Below are positions 35,140 to 44,919 of a DNA stretch of 64,000 nt, one piece after another (positions within the stretch are counted from its first letter, which is position 1; every line of letters begins with the position of its first letter). Below the pieces are notes generated by a model, which did no database searches, was not told the DNA's origin, and was given only the letters and a program-made list of their open reading frames with translations. Source of the stretch: Bacillota bacterium (lineage in GTDB: Bacteria > Bacillota > Clostridia > Lachnospirales > Lachnospiraceae); NCBI GenBank assembly GCA_023443225.1, contig JAEZVF010000060.1, forward strand, positions 124,001-188,000. The letters are read 5' to 3'. Made by a program: the position numbers and the translations under genes.

Positions 35140-36471
35140 ATGATTTTAATCGGAAATGGTAGAGTAATTACTAGAGATAGGAACATACCGTTAATTGAAG
35201 ATGGTGCTGTTCTGATTCATGGAACTAAAATTGTAAAGGTGGGTAAGGCTAATGATTTAAAAGCAGAGAACCCAGATGCAGAATATGTAGATGCCAAAGG
35301 TGGTTTAATCATGCCTGGTCTAATTAATACACATAATCATATTTATAGTGCTATGGCGAGAGGGTTATCCATTGATGGCTACAATCCACAAGGATTTTTA
35401 GATATTTTAGATGGTTTATGGTGGAATATTGACCGTCATCTTACCTTAGAACAAACAAAACAAAGTGCAATTGCTACTTATATTGATTGTATTAAGAACG
35501 GAGTTACAACAGTATTTGATCATCATGCTAGCTTTGGCAGTATAGAAGACAGCTTGTTTATGATATCAGATGCTGCGAAACAATTAGGAGTTCGTACCTG
35601 TTTATGCTATGAGGTATCCGACCGTGATGGTGAGGAGAAGATGAGAGCTTCTATAAAAGAAAATGCTGATTTTATAAAATATACGGCATCTCTAACAGAT
35701 GATATGCAGAAGGCTATGATGGGAATGCATGCTGCATTCACAATATCCGATGAAACATTTGCTCTTTGTAGAGAACATACGCCTGAGAATGTAGGATATC
35801 ATATTCATGTTGCAGAAGGTATTGAAGATTTACATGATTCGTTAAGAAAACACGGAAAAAGAATTGTAAACCGTTTGATGGATCAGGGCATTTTAGGACC
35901 AAAGACAATTACAGCACATTGTATTTATGTGAATCCACAGGAAATGGAACTGTTAAAGGAAACAGACACAATGGTGGTGCATAATCCTGAATCTAACATG
36001 GGAAATGCATGCGGATGCCCTCCAACCATGGAGATTTACAAACGAGGTATATTAACTGGTCTGGGTACCGATGGTTATACCAATGATATGTTTGAGTCCT
36101 ATAAGGTTGCAAATATTTTGCACAAGCATTCCTTATGCGATGCAAATGCTGCGTGGAGTGAAGTGCCATCCATGTTGTTTGAAGGGAATGCAAAGATTGC
36201 TAACCGTTATTTTGAAACTCCACTAGGAGTTCTTAAAGAAGGCGCTGCTGCAGACGTCATAGTTGCTGACTATGATCCGTTAACACCACTTACCAAGGAT
36301 AATATCAACAGTCATATGCTGTTCGGACTAAATGGCAGCAAGGTTGTTACTACCATGATTAATGGTAAGGTTTTAATGAAAGACAGAGAACTTTTGAATA
36401 TAGATGAAGCGAAGGCTATGGCTGATTGCAGAGAACAGACAGAGCTTTTAAGAAAGAGCATCAATAAATAA
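35140..36471 (+). CDS. ssnA: Putative aminohydrolase SsnA
   Basis: 443-residue amidohydrolase of the cytosine/guanine deaminase type. The metal-binding HxH is in NTHNHIYSA (His65, His67); further ligands lie in YHIHVAEG, TAHCIYV and LGTDGYTNDMF. It is a standard member of selenium-dependent hydroxylase loci and likely deaminates or opens a purine-derived ring. The ATG at 35140 follows AAAGGAGA; the frame extends to an ATG at 35122 that overlaps this site. It is first gene of the plus-strand arm. Confidence 0.92.
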   Translation: MILIGNGRVITRDRNIPLIEDGAVLIHGTKIVKVGKANDLKAENPDAEYVDAKGGLIMPGLINTHNHIYSAMARGLSIDGYNPQGFLDILDGLWWNIDRHLTLEQTKQSAIATYIDCIKNGVTTVFDHHASFGSIEDSLFMISDAAKQLGVRTCLCYEVSDRDGEEKMRASIKENADFIKYTASLTDDMQKAMMGMHAAFTISDETFALCREHTPENVGYHIHVAEGIEDLHDSLRKHGKRIVNRLMDQGILGPKTITAHCIYVNPQEMELLKETDTMVVHNPESNMGNACGCPPTMEIYKRGILTGLGTDGYTNDMFESYKVANILHKHSLCDANAAWSEVPSMLFEGNAKIANRYFETPLGVLKEGAAADVIVADYDPLTPLTKDNINSHMLFGLNGSKVVTTMINGKVLMKDRELLNIDEAKAMADCREQTELLRKSINK

Positions 36472-36530
36472 TATACAATAATACTTTATTAAAAATTAAC
36501 TATAGTTTTAGACAACAGGAGGAATAGAGA

Positions 36531-39527
36531 ATGGGAGATAGAATGACACCAATTCCGTTTCATAATTTGATGGAATGGATTTTTACTGAAAAGAATAATA
36601 GTAATAGAGTTTTTGGAGTTAGAAAATCATTTAAAAAGAATAATGATAAGGTATTATCCATATTTGGTGAAAAGATTGAAACGCCATTTGGACCTGCAGC
36701 AGGACCAGCTACACAATTAGCACAGAATATCGTATCCACCTATTATGCAGGGTGTAGATTCTTTGAATTAAAGACCGTTCAGATACTGGATGGTGAAGAT
36801 CTGCCGGTTAGTAAACCATGTATTCTTGCTGATGATGAAGGATATAACTGTGAGTGGTCCACAGAACTTCGTGTTCCGGAAGCTTTTGATGAATACGTAA
36901 AGGGTTGGATTGCTCTTAAGGTTTTATCACAGGAATTCGGTTTGGGTGCAGCAGATGGGTTTGTATTTAACATGAGTGTTGGCTATGACCTTGCTGGAAT
37001 AAAATCAGAAAAGATTAACACTTTTATAGATAATATTATGGACGCAAAGGACACACCGATTTGGAAAGAATGTATCGAGTATTTAACTGCAAATGTAAGC
37101 CGTTTTAAAAATATCGATCAGAAATTTATTGATAGTATTTCCTCCAAGGTATGTACATCCGTTACAGTATCAACTTTGCACGGATGTCCTCCACAGGAAA
37201 TTGAAAGCATTGCATCTTACCTCTTAAACGAAAAACATCTGAATACGTATGTAAAATGTAATCCAACCCTTTTAGGTTATGAAACTGCAAGAAGTATCAT
37301 GGATGAAATGGGATATGATTATGTAGTATTTGGTGATTTCCATTTTAAAGATGACCTTCAATTCGAAGATGCAGTTCCAATGCTTCAAAGATTGAAACAA
37401 AAGGCAGAAGATTTAGGACTCGAATTTGGTGTAAAGATTACAAATACATTCCCAGTTGATGTAACCAGAAACGAATTACCAAGTGAAGAGATGTATATGT
37501 CTGGACGTTCCTTGTGTGCACTTTCCTTATCCGTTGCCCATATGCTGTCCAAAGCCTTTGATGGACGCTTAAGAATCTCTTTCTCTGGTGGTGCTGATTT
37601 CTTTAATATAGATAAAATATTCGAAGTTGGTATTTGGCCAATTACCATGGCGACTACATTCTTAAAAACTGGTGGTTACCAAAGAGGAGTTCAAATAGCC
37701 GTTAAGATGGAAAAGTTAGATTATAAGCCATTTGACAGAGTATCAGTAGATGCGTTAGGAAAACTAATCGAAGAGATTAAGGTAGATAAACATCACACCA
37801 AAAATGCAAAGCCGCTTCCTAGCAGGAAAGTAGACAAAAAGGTTCCGCTTCTCAGTTGTTTTACAGCACCTTGCGGGGAACAATGTCCAATCCATCAAGA
37901 TATACCTGCTTATTTAAAATTGGTTACCGATGGTAAATATACAGAGGCTCTTAGGGTTATTACCGATAAGAATGCACTTCCTTTTATAACAGGAACAATC
38001 TGCAGTCATACCTGTATGTCCAGATGTACTCGTAACTTTTATGAAGAATCCATTCATATTCGCGGTGCTAAATTAGTAGCTGCACAGAATGGATATGAAG
38101 AGCTTTATAATGAAATGAAAGCTTCTGATAAATATAAGGATAAAAAGGTAGCAGTTGTTGGTGCGGGTCCAGCAGGAATTTCAGCCGCTTTCTTCTTAGC
38201 AAGAGAAGGGGCAAGTGTTACTGTATTTGAAAAAAGAGAAGGAGCCGGTGGAGTTGTAAAATATGTAATCCCTGGGTTCCGTATATCTAATGACGATATT
38301 GATAAAGATGTTGCATTAGCCGAGAAAATGGGTGCAAAATTCATTTATAATCACCCAGTTACCGATATCAATGAATTGAAAAAAGATTTTGATGCAATCA
38401 TACTAGCAGTTGGTGCTTCCAAAGGTATGCCTCTTGGAATCAACTGTGAGAATGAAATCAACGCAATTGAGTTCCTAGAAGCCTGTAAGTTGGCACCAGA
38501 AACTCTAAAGGCAGGTAAGAATGTAGCCATTATCGGAGCCGGAAATACAGCAATGGATGCTGCCAGAGCAGCAAAAAGAATTCCGGGTGTTGAAAACGTA
38601 TATATCGTTTATCGTCGTACAAAACGTTATATGCCGGCAGACGAAGAGGAATTGGATTTAGCAATAGAAGATGGAGTTGTATTAAAGGAATTATTAGCAC
38701 CAATCGAGCAAAAGAATGGAAAACTCTTCTGTCATAAGGTTGTCCTTGGTGAGATGGACGGTACCGGAAGACAAAAACCGATCGAAACGGAAGAAGAGAA
38801 AGTGCTTGATGTAGACTTAGTAGTTGCTTCCTTAGGTGAGAGAGTGGATGGCAAGTATTATGAATCCCTTGGTCTTAACGTAACAGACAAAGGATACGCT
38901 GTCTTTGATAAAGAATCCATGGAATCTTCTTTAGAAAATGTCTATGTAATTGGAGATGGAGGAAATGGTCCAGCCACTGTAGTTCAGGCAATCCGTGATG
39001 CTTCAAATGCAGTAAATTCTATATTAGGACTTGAACCAAGAAGGGTAATCGAATTAGATTCAGATAAAGAGAAAGTAGGTGCAAGGAAAGGTACTTTGGT
39101 ACATGCCAAGGACCCGAAATTAGAAGGTGACCGTTGCCTAGAATGTAATCAGGTTTGTGAAGCCTGTGCAGATGTATGTCCTAATAGGGCGAACCTGTCC
39201 ATTCAGGTACCGGATACTAGAATGCCACAGATTTTGCATGTGGACTATATGTGTAATGAATGTGGTAACTGTACCAGCTTCTGTCCGTACAATAGTTCTC
39301 CTTATAAAGAAAAATTCACTTACTTTAATAAAATTGAAGACTTCGAAGATAGTAAGAATGAAGGATTTGTTCTGTTAGAGGAAGATAAGATGACAGTAAG
39401 GGTTCGTCTTGGGGAAAGCGTACAGGATTATAATTTAAATAATTCCGACTGTAAATTAAATGAAGGAATTAAAAACATGATTTTAGCTGTGATTAAGGAT
39501 TATCATTATATTATAATGGATAAATAG
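36531..39527 (+). CDS. ygfK: Putative selenate reductase subunit YgfK (multidomain Fe-S/flavin oxidoreductase)
   Basis: 998 residues. An N-terminal domain (about 1-420) resembles the TIM barrel of dihydropyrimidine/dihydroorotate dehydrogenases. A GltD-like Cys-rich segment follows (APCGEQCPIHQD...CSHTCMSRCTR, about 445-510), then FAD- and NAD(P)-binding folds (VAVVGAGPAGISAA near 540; VAIIGAGNTAMDAA near 665; VYVIGDGGNGPATV near 805). The C-terminus has two ferredoxin-type clusters (CLECNQVCEACADVCP near 869; CNECGNCTSFCP near 905). Despite its name, a role in passing electrons to or from the hydroxylase or reducing a purine intermediate is more likely here; this is inference. GGAGG precedes the start. 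Confidence 0.92.
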   Translation: MGDRMTPIPFHNLMEWIFTEKNNSNRVFGVRKSFKKNNDKVLSIFGEKIETPFGPAAGPATQLAQNIVSTYYAGCRFFELKTVQILDGEDLPVSKPCILADDEGYNCEWSTELRVPEAFDEYVKGWIALKVLSQEFGLGAADGFVFNMSVGYDLAGIKSEKINTFIDNIMDAKDTPIWKECIEYLTANVSRFKNIDQKFIDSISSKVCTSVTVSTLHGCPPQEIESIASYLLNEKHLNTYVKCNPTLLGYETARSIMDEMGYDYVVFGDFHFKDDLQFEDAVPMLQRLKQKAEDLGLEFGVKITNTFPVDVTRNELPSEEMYMSGRSLCALSLSVAHMLSKAFDGRLRISFSGGADFFNIDKIFEVGIWPITMATTFLKTGGYQRGVQIAVKMEKLDYKPFDRVSVDALGKLIEEIKVDKHHTKNAKPLPSRKVDKKVPLLSCFTAPCGEQCPIHQDIPAYLKLVTDGKYTEALRVITDKNALPFITGTICSHTCMSRCTRNFYEESIHIRGAKLVAAQNGYEELYNEMKASDKYKDKKVAVVGAGPAGISAAFFLAREGASVTVFEKREGAGGVVKYVIPGFRISNDDIDKDVALAEKMGAKFIYNHPVTDINELKKDFDAIILAVGASKGMPLGINCENEINAIEFLEACKLAPETLKAGKNVAIIGAGNTAMDAARAAKRIPGVENVYIVYRRTKRYMPADEEELDLAIEDGVVLKELLAPIEQKNGKLFCHKVVLGEMDGTGRQKPIETEEEKVLDVDLVVASLGERVDGKYYESLGLNVTDKGYAVFDKESMESSLENVYVIGDGGNGPATVVQAIRDASNAVNSILGLEPRRVIELDSDKEKVGARKGTLVHAKDPKLEGDRCLECNQVCEACADVCPNRANLSIQVPDTRMPQILHVDYMCNECGNCTSFCPYNSSPYKEKFTYFNKIEDFEDSKNEGFVLLEEDKMTVRVRLGESVQDYNLNNSDCKLNEGIKNMILAVIKDYHYIIMDK

Positions 39528-39555
39528 TAGTTGCATTACAGTTAATTAAAGCATT

Positions 39556-39628
39556 AAACTTGTGTAAGAGATGTTCCTATATGGAAGCGGTTTGCTAAAC
39601 ATATAGGGACATACTTTCACAAGTTTTT
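39556..39628 (+). terminator. Hairpin terminator or attenuator after ygfK
   Basis: AAACTTGTG (39556-39564) pairs with CACAAGTTT (39618-39626), with inner pairing ATGTTCCTATATG/CATATAGGGACAT, and ends in a T-run. It may separate ssnA-ygfK from the hydantoinase or partly attenuate it. Confidence 0.75.
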
Positions 39629-39662
39629 AGTCTATAAAGAAAGCAGAGGTGTATTAAGCAGC

Positions 39663-41048
39663 ATGGATATAATATTTAAAGGAGGAACTGTGGTATCCCC
39701 GGAAGGCAGTGTACAATGCGATGTAAGAGTCAAGGGCGAAATCATAGAGCAGGTAGGAGAAAACCTTGACACAGCTGGATCAAAAGTCATTGATGTAACA
39801 GGGAAATTACTTTTTCCAGGCTTTATTGATACCCATACTCATTTTGATCTTGATGCAGGTGATTTCTTTACCTCAGACAATTTTGAAACTGGAACGAAAG
39901 CAGCAATTGCAGGCGGAACAACAACAGTGCTAGATCATACTACGCAAAATAGAGGAGAGACCTTAAAGGATGCTTTGAAGAACTGGCATGAAAAAGCAAG
40001 TGATCGTTCTTATTGTGATTATGGGTTTCATATGTCTATCAGCGAGTGGAATGAGGAAATCAAAAAAGAACTAAAAGATATGACCCATGAAGGCGTAACC
40101 TCTTATAAGTTATATATGGCTTATAATAATCTCAAAGTAAATGACGCAGAAATATACGAGATATTAAAAGCAGTGACAGAAGAGGGTGGGATCATCGGCG
40201 TACACTGTGAAAATGGCGATTTGGTGAATGAATTAATTGAGAAACAGAAAAAGCTCGGAAACTTATCTCCCAAAGCACATCCCCTATCCAGACCAGATGA
40301 TATTGAAGCAGAAGCAGTCAGCCGCTTGTTAACAATAGCTAAATACGCAGATGCTCCGGTAAATATCGTTCATTTAAGTACACAAAAAGGATATGATTTC
40401 GTAAAAAAGGCAAGAGAAGAAGGTCAAAAGGTTTACGTAGAATCTTGCCCACAGTATTTTCTTATGGATGAATCCAAATATACTTTAGAAGGTTTTGAAA
40501 GCGCTAAGTACGTTCTATCCCCCCCTCTCCGCAAGGATAACGATATTTCTTGTTTGTGGAATGCATTAACAGAAAATAAGATAGATACTATAGGTACTGA
40601 CCATTGCAGTTTTAACTTTAAGGGGCAGAAAGATAGAGGGATTAATGACTTTTCACGCATACCAAATGGCATTCCTGGTGTTGAACATAGACCAGTTCTC
40701 ATGTATACTTATGGGGTGGCAGACAATCGAATTACGAAGGAACAGTTCTGTGCAGTAGTGTCTACAAATGCTGCAAAATTATTTGGAATGTATCCTCAAA
40801 AAGGTATTCTTAGGGAGGGCAGCGATGCAGATATTGTTGTTTGGGACCCCGAATTTCGCGGTACAATAACTGCAAAAGAACAAGTTCAAAATGTGGATTA
40901 CACACCCTATGAAGGAATTTCCACTCAGGGAAGGGCGGAATTAGTAATGTTAAGAGGAAACCTTGTTGTCCAGAATGGAAAAGTAATTAGTAAGAATTCG
41001 GGTAACTACGTATACAGGCAAACTACGTTTAGCGGAGAAAAAGCCTAG
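39663..41048 (+). CDS. hydA: Dihydropyrimidinase/hydantoinase
   Basis: 461-residue cyclic-amide hydrolase with the dinuclear zinc centre: DTHTHFD (His58, His60), the carboxylated Lys in TSYKLYMAY near 150, IGVHCENGD (His), NIVHLSTQ (His) and IGTDHC (Asp). The length is normal. In selenium/purine loci the enzyme is thought to open a hydantoin-like or dihydropyrimidine-like ring of the degraded purine. A ribosome site AGAGGTG lies at somewhat long spacing before the ATG. Confidence 0.92.
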   Translation: MDIIFKGGTVVSPEGSVQCDVRVKGEIIEQVGENLDTAGSKVIDVTGKLLFPGFIDTHTHFDLDAGDFFTSDNFETGTKAAIAGGTTTVLDHTTQNRGETLKDALKNWHEKASDRSYCDYGFHMSISEWNEEIKKELKDMTHEGVTSYKLYMAYNNLKVNDAEIYEILKAVTEEGGIIGVHCENGDLVNELIEKQKKLGNLSPKAHPLSRPDDIEAEAVSRLLTIAKYADAPVNIVHLSTQKGYDFVKKAREEGQKVYVESCPQYFLMDESKYTLEGFESAKYVLSPPLRKDNDISCLWNALTENKIDTIGTDHCSFNFKGQKDRGINDFSRIPNGIPGVEHRPVLMYTYGVADNRITKEQFCAVVSTNAAKLFGMYPQKGILREGSDADIVVWDPEFRGTITAKEQVQNVDYTPYEGISTQGRAELVMLRGNLVVQNGKVISKNSGNYVYRQTTFSGEKA

Positions 41049-41090
41049 TTACGTTTTTATAGTATAATTATATAAATGGAGGAATAAAAA

Positions 41091-41474
41091 ATGAATAAAG
41101 AAGCTATTAATGCAAAAAATGCTCCTGCAGCAGTAGGACCTTATGTACATGCAGTAAAAGCAGGCGAAATGGTATTTACATCTGGTCAGTTAGGCTTAGA
41201 TCCAGTTACTGGTAATCTTGCAGAAGGAGTAGAAGCGCAAGCACATTTAAGTTTAAAAAATCTTGGAGCAGTATTGGAAGCAGCAGGATTAACTTATTCT
41301 GACGTGGTTAAAACTACTGTATTTCTGGATGATATGAATGATTTTGCTGCAATTAACGCTATCTATGCGGAGTATTTTACAGGGGAAGCACCTGCTCGTT
41401 CCTGTGTTGAAGTTGCCAAGCTTCCTAAAGGCGGATTAATTGAGATTGAAGCTATCGCTGTTAAGAGCAAATAG
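41091..41474 (+). CDS. ridA: RidA family reactive-intermediate deaminase
   Basis: 127-residue YjgF/YER057c/UK114 protein. It has NAPAAVGPYVHAVKAG at the start, VFTSGQLGLDP, VVKTTVFLDDMNDFAAIN and the active-site Arg in EAPARSCVEVAKLPKG. It hydrolyses 2-aminoacrylate released by PLP enzymes to pyruvate and ammonia. Here the obvious source is diaminopropionate ammonia-lyase, encoded in the minus-strand arm of the same locus. GGAGG precedes the ATG. Confidence 0.93.
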   Translation: MNKEAINAKNAPAAVGPYVHAVKAGEMVFTSGQLGLDPVTGNLAEGVEAQAHLSLKNLGAVLEAAGLTYSDVVKTTVFLDDMNDFAAINAIYAEYFTGEAPARSCVEVAKLPKGGLIEIEAIAVKSK

Positions 41475-41490
41475 TAATTATCATCATAAT

Positions 41491-41530
41491 TGGTTTGGGT
41501 ATCATAGTTGGATATTCGATATCCAAACCA
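41491..41530. promoter_or_regulatory. Inverted repeat before the TetR gene, possible operator
   Basis: TGGTTTGGGTATC and GATATCCAAACCA pair with one mismatch across a 14-base loop, and an inner GGATAT/ATATCC symmetry is present. No T-run follows, so an autoregulatory operator for the TetR protein encoded 29 bases downstream is as likely as a hairpin. Confidence 0.45.
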
Positions 41531-41558
41531 TAAATTATGTGATGAAAGGGATAATTTT

Positions 41559-42164
41559 ATGAATGAAATATCGATTAAAGAGCCTGTTAAAAGAGTTCTA
41601 AATGCTGCGCTTGATGTAGTGAACAAGGATACCATCAGCGGCACAAGAATGCACTTGATTGCAGAACAGGCCGGAATGGTGCAATCAAATGTTCACTATT
41701 ATTATAAAACTAAAAATGATTTAATGCTTGCTCTTCAGGAATACATTTTTGAGGAGTGTTATGAAATCAGGCGGATTGAAAAAAACAGTAGTAAAGATAA
41801 TTTGGAAAGTCAACTGGATGTATTCATTAATCAGAAAAAGAAATTAATATTAGAGAAAAATAAATATGACTTTGCCGAAATAGACTTTTGGGTACAGAGT
41901 AAATCCAATCAGGATATACACTTTAATTTTGTGGAATCTTATGAAAAATGGAGAGAAGAGATCCGGATCATATTAAAGACCTACTGTCCTTCTCTAGATG
42001 ATAAAAGCTTGGAAATACTTCCCTATACCTTGGTTTCTTTATTACAGGGTGCTACGATTCAATATTTTATTAGTGACACTAATTTTGATATCGATAATTA
42101 TTTTGAGACATGTAAACATATGATGCTGAATCAGATTAAAAGTGTAAGTGAAAAAGAAGATTAG
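41559..42164 (+). CDS. TetR family transcriptional regulator
   Basis: 201 residues with an N-terminal helix-turn-helix (VKRVLNAALDVV...TRMHLIAEQAGMVQSNVHYYYKTKNDLMLALQ, about 10-60) typical of TetR/AcrR, and a diverse helical ligand domain. The frame extends upstream, but the ATG at 41559 has AAAGGG nine bases before it. Located inside the purine/selenium cluster between ridA and an amidohydrolase, it probably senses a pathway intermediate. An inverted repeat just upstream may be its operator. Confidence 0.85.
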   Translation: MNEISIKEPVKRVLNAALDVVNKDTISGTRMHLIAEQAGMVQSNVHYYYKTKNDLMLALQEYIFEECYEIRRIEKNSSKDNLESQLDVFINQKKKLILEKNKYDFAEIDFWVQSKSNQDIHFNFVESYEKWREEIRIILKTYCPSLDDKSLEILPYTLVSLLQGATIQYFISDTNFDIDNYFETCKHMMLNQIKSVSEKED

Positions 42165-42198
42165 AATCAATGAAATAATGTGATAAGAAAGTGATAAC

Positions 42199-43803
42199 AT
42201 GTATGATTATATATTGAGAAATGGTACTATCCTCATAGGAGATGGATCAGAGCCCTTCAAAGGTGATCTGGCTATCAAAGATGGTAAAATTAAAAAAATC
42301 TCAAAAAGAATAAACAAGGCATCTCGACATACTATTGATGCTTGTGGAAAATTTGTTACTCCTGGATTTATTGATATCCATCGTCATGCAGACGTCAATG
42401 TTTTTTTGCCTACCTTTGGTGAATTAGAAGCAAGACAAGGACTTACCACAATCGTTAACGGTAATTGTGGCTTGAGTGTAGTTCCCTGTCCCATTGAACA
42501 TAAGAAGGAAATATTTGATTTTTTGCTTCCGGTAATAGGCAGAGTACCAGAAAATCTGACCTTTGAAGACTTTCCATCTTATATAGAAGCAATAGAAAAA
42601 CAACCCCTTCCAATAAACGTAGGAATGCTGATTGGGAATGGTACAATACGAGCATCTGTAAAAGGTTATGAGACAGGCAAATTGTCAAAAGAAGAACAAA
42701 AAAGAGTGAAAGCATACTTAGAAAGTTCTTTAAAAGCCGGTGCATTAGGAGTAAGTCTCGGAATTGTATACGCACCTGAATATAATTATAGGCTGGAGGA
42801 TTTCATAGAAATCCTAGAACCTATGACCGACTTTCAACTACCTTTGGTAACACATATCCGAGGGGAAGGAGATACCATTGAGGAATCTCTTCATGAGGTT
42901 ATTGACATAGCAAAAAGCCTCAATGTACCTCTTCATATTAGTCATTTAAAAATTATTGGTAAACGAAATTGGGGTAAAGGTGCGGAAAAGGCCTTAGATA
43001 TTATTGAAAAAGCTAGAGAGAACGGTTTAACTATTTCCTGTGATTTGTATCCCTATACTGCAGGATCAACCCAGTTAATTCAGATTCTTCCACCAGAGTA
43101 TTTGGAAGGAGGATTTGAGCGCATTGTAGCTAGGTTAAAAATCAGGGAAGAAAGAGATGCTCTTACCAGAATCTTAAGAGAGCCTTCCGATCATTTTGAA
43201 AATTTAGTTTCACTTGCAGGTTGGAATAATATTTATGCAACTACCATGCATCGAGAAGAAAATGTTCCCTATATTGGCAAATCCATTGAGGAAATAGCTG
43301 CCTTACAGCAGAAAGATCCTTATGAATGTGCTTATGATTTGCTGATTGAAGAGAATTGCGAAATATCCATGGTAGATTACATTGCTTCAGAAGATGACAT
43401 AAGGAGAATTCTGAAGTACCCGTATACTTCAATAATTTCAGATACAGTTTACCCAGAAGGTGGAATTCCTCATCCGAGAATGTATGGAACCTATCCGAGA
43501 ATTCTTGAGAAGTATGTAAGGGAAGATAAAGTATTAACAATAGAAGAAGCGATTTACAAAATGACAGGGTTACCTGCTAAAGTATATCATTTAGAGCACA
43601 AAGGATTACTTAAGGAGGGTATGGATGCTGACATTGCCGTATTCGATTTAAATAGATTGAGTACCAAAGCTACCTATCAGGATCCAAAACAAATGCCGAC
43701 TGGTTTTTCCTATGTATTTGTAAATGGAGAAATTGTAGTAGAAGCCGATCAGTATAGAAAGAATTCAGCTGGAACATTTTTAAAAAATAAATTGTTAGAT
43801 TAA
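42199..43803 (+). CDS. D-aminoacylase/N-acyl-D-amino-acid deacylase family amidohydrolase
   Basis: 534-residue amidohydrolase with the D-aminoacylase signature: GFIDIHRHAD (His61, His63), GNCGLSVVP with the bridging Cys90, LVTHIRGEGD (His), LHISHLKI (His) and IISDTVYPEGGIPHPRMYGTYPR near the C-terminus. Real substrates of this family vary and include N-acyl-D-amino acids and carbamoylated or cyclic amides. Placement in the purine locus suggests action on a ureide intermediate. A TAAGAAAG stretch lies upstream of the ATG. It is not a usual member of the enteric locus. Confidence 0.87.
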   Translation: MYDYILRNGTILIGDGSEPFKGDLAIKDGKIKKISKRINKASRHTIDACGKFVTPGFIDIHRHADVNVFLPTFGELEARQGLTTIVNGNCGLSVVPCPIEHKKEIFDFLLPVIGRVPENLTFEDFPSYIEAIEKQPLPINVGMLIGNGTIRASVKGYETGKLSKEEQKRVKAYLESSLKAGALGVSLGIVYAPEYNYRLEDFIEILEPMTDFQLPLVTHIRGEGDTIEESLHEVIDIAKSLNVPLHISHLKIIGKRNWGKGAEKALDIIEKARENGLTISCDLYPYTAGSTQLIQILPPEYLEGGFERIVARLKIREERDALTRILREPSDHFENLVSLAGWNNIYATTMHREENVPYIGKSIEEIAALQQKDPYECAYDLLIEENCEISMVDYIASEDDIRRILKYPYTSIISDTVYPEGGIPHPRMYGTYPRILEKYVREDKVLTIEEAIYKMTGLPAKVYHLEHKGLLKEGMDADIAVFDLNRLSTKATYQDPKQMPTGFSYVFVNGEIVVEADQYRKNSAGTFLKNKLLD

Positions 43804-43858
43804 TCAATATAAGAAAAATACGGAATAAACAAATATGAGTTAGGAAGAAGGGTAAATT

Positions 43859-44887
43859 ATGAGCAATCTTTATGAAGTTATCAATGAATTAGATCCATAT
43901 AAAGATAACCGAATAGCCACCATGATAGAAGGTAAGAATTTTGGTGAAAAGATTATTGTTTCTGATGGAAACGTGGTTTATGAATCAAAAGCAAATAGTT
44001 TGCCTATAGAGTTACGAAGTAAGATTGCAAATAGCCATTTGGATGGATTAATTACCATCGATGGTCAGAGTATCTTTTGTGAAACCCTTGGAAATGAAAA
44101 AAAACTTATTATTTGCGGCGGAGGCCATGTTTCGGTACCGGTAGTAAAGATTGCAAAGATGATTGGGTTTTACGTTACTGTAATTGATGATCGAGTTCAA
44201 TATGCCGATAATATTAGAAGAACAGAAGCCGATGAGGTACTGTGTGATGATTTTCGTAATGCACTGAATCAAATTAGAGGGGATAAAGATACCTATTTTG
44301 TAATCGTAACTCGTGGTCACCGTTATGATCAGGTTTGCCTTGAAGCAATTCTTACAAAAGAGAATGCATACATTGGTATGATTGGCAGCAAGGTTCGGAT
44401 AAAACAGGTAAAAGATGCAATGCAGGAAAAAGGCTTCAGCCAAGACTTATTAAATAAATTATACTCACCAATAGGCTTAAATATTGGTGCTGAAACACCG
44501 GAGGAAATAGCAGTATCCATCATGGCTGAGATTATACAGGTGAAAAACGGAAGTAAAAGAAGCGGTGGTTACCCAAAGGAAATCATGAAAGCTATCTTAA
44601 ATAAAGAGACTAAATCATTACCCAAAATGCTAGCAACCATTATTTCAAGAAAGGGATCAGCCCCTAGAAATGTAGGGACAAAGATGCTGATTTTTAAGGA
44701 TGGTACTACCATTGGAACGATTGGCGGTGGTTGTGTAGAAGCCGATATTTGTAATAAAGCCCGGTATCAATTAATGTCTGGGGATTTAACACCGAAGGTT
44801 TATCATGTGGATATGACCGGACGTGATGCAGAAGAAGAAGGCATGGTATGCGGTGGTGTTGTTCAAATTCTTCTTGAAATAGTCTGA
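43859..44887 (+). CDS. XdhC/CoxI-like molybdenum hydroxylase maturation protein with swapped domain order
   Basis: 342 residues. The Rossmann half normally found at the C-terminus of XdhC is here first (LIICGGGHVSVPVVKIAKMIGF near 82, GMIGSKVRIKQV near 175, GLNIGAETPEEIAVSIMAEI near 205). The CoxI domain that normally leads comes last (LATIISRKGSAPRNVGTKM near 256, TIGGGCVEADI, MVCGGVVQILLE). XdhC proteins bind Moco and help sulfurate it before insertion into xanthine dehydrogenase; here selenation may be involved. Both halves keep their signature residues, so the permuted protein should be functional. Confidence 0.85.
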   Translation: MSNLYEVINELDPYKDNRIATMIEGKNFGEKIIVSDGNVVYESKANSLPIELRSKIANSHLDGLITIDGQSIFCETLGNEKKLIICGGGHVSVPVVKIAKMIGFYVTVIDDRVQYADNIRRTEADEVLCDDFRNALNQIRGDKDTYFVIVTRGHRYDQVCLEAILTKENAYIGMIGSKVRIKQVKDAMQEKGFSQDLLNKLYSPIGLNIGAETPEEIAVSIMAEIIQVKNGSKRSGGYPKEIMKAILNKETKSLPKMLATIISRKGSAPRNVGTKMLIFKDGTTIGTIGGGCVEADICNKARYQLMSGDLTPKVYHVDMTGRDAEEEGMVCGGVVQILLEIV

Positions 44888-44919
44888 TTTACAATAAGAA
44901 TAGATGAGGAGGTGTAATC

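Noticed and set aside
35004..35186. 60-residue minus-strand hydrophobic frame before ssnA
   Set aside because: Produced by AT-rich sequence; overlaps the ssnA start and lacks a ribosome site.
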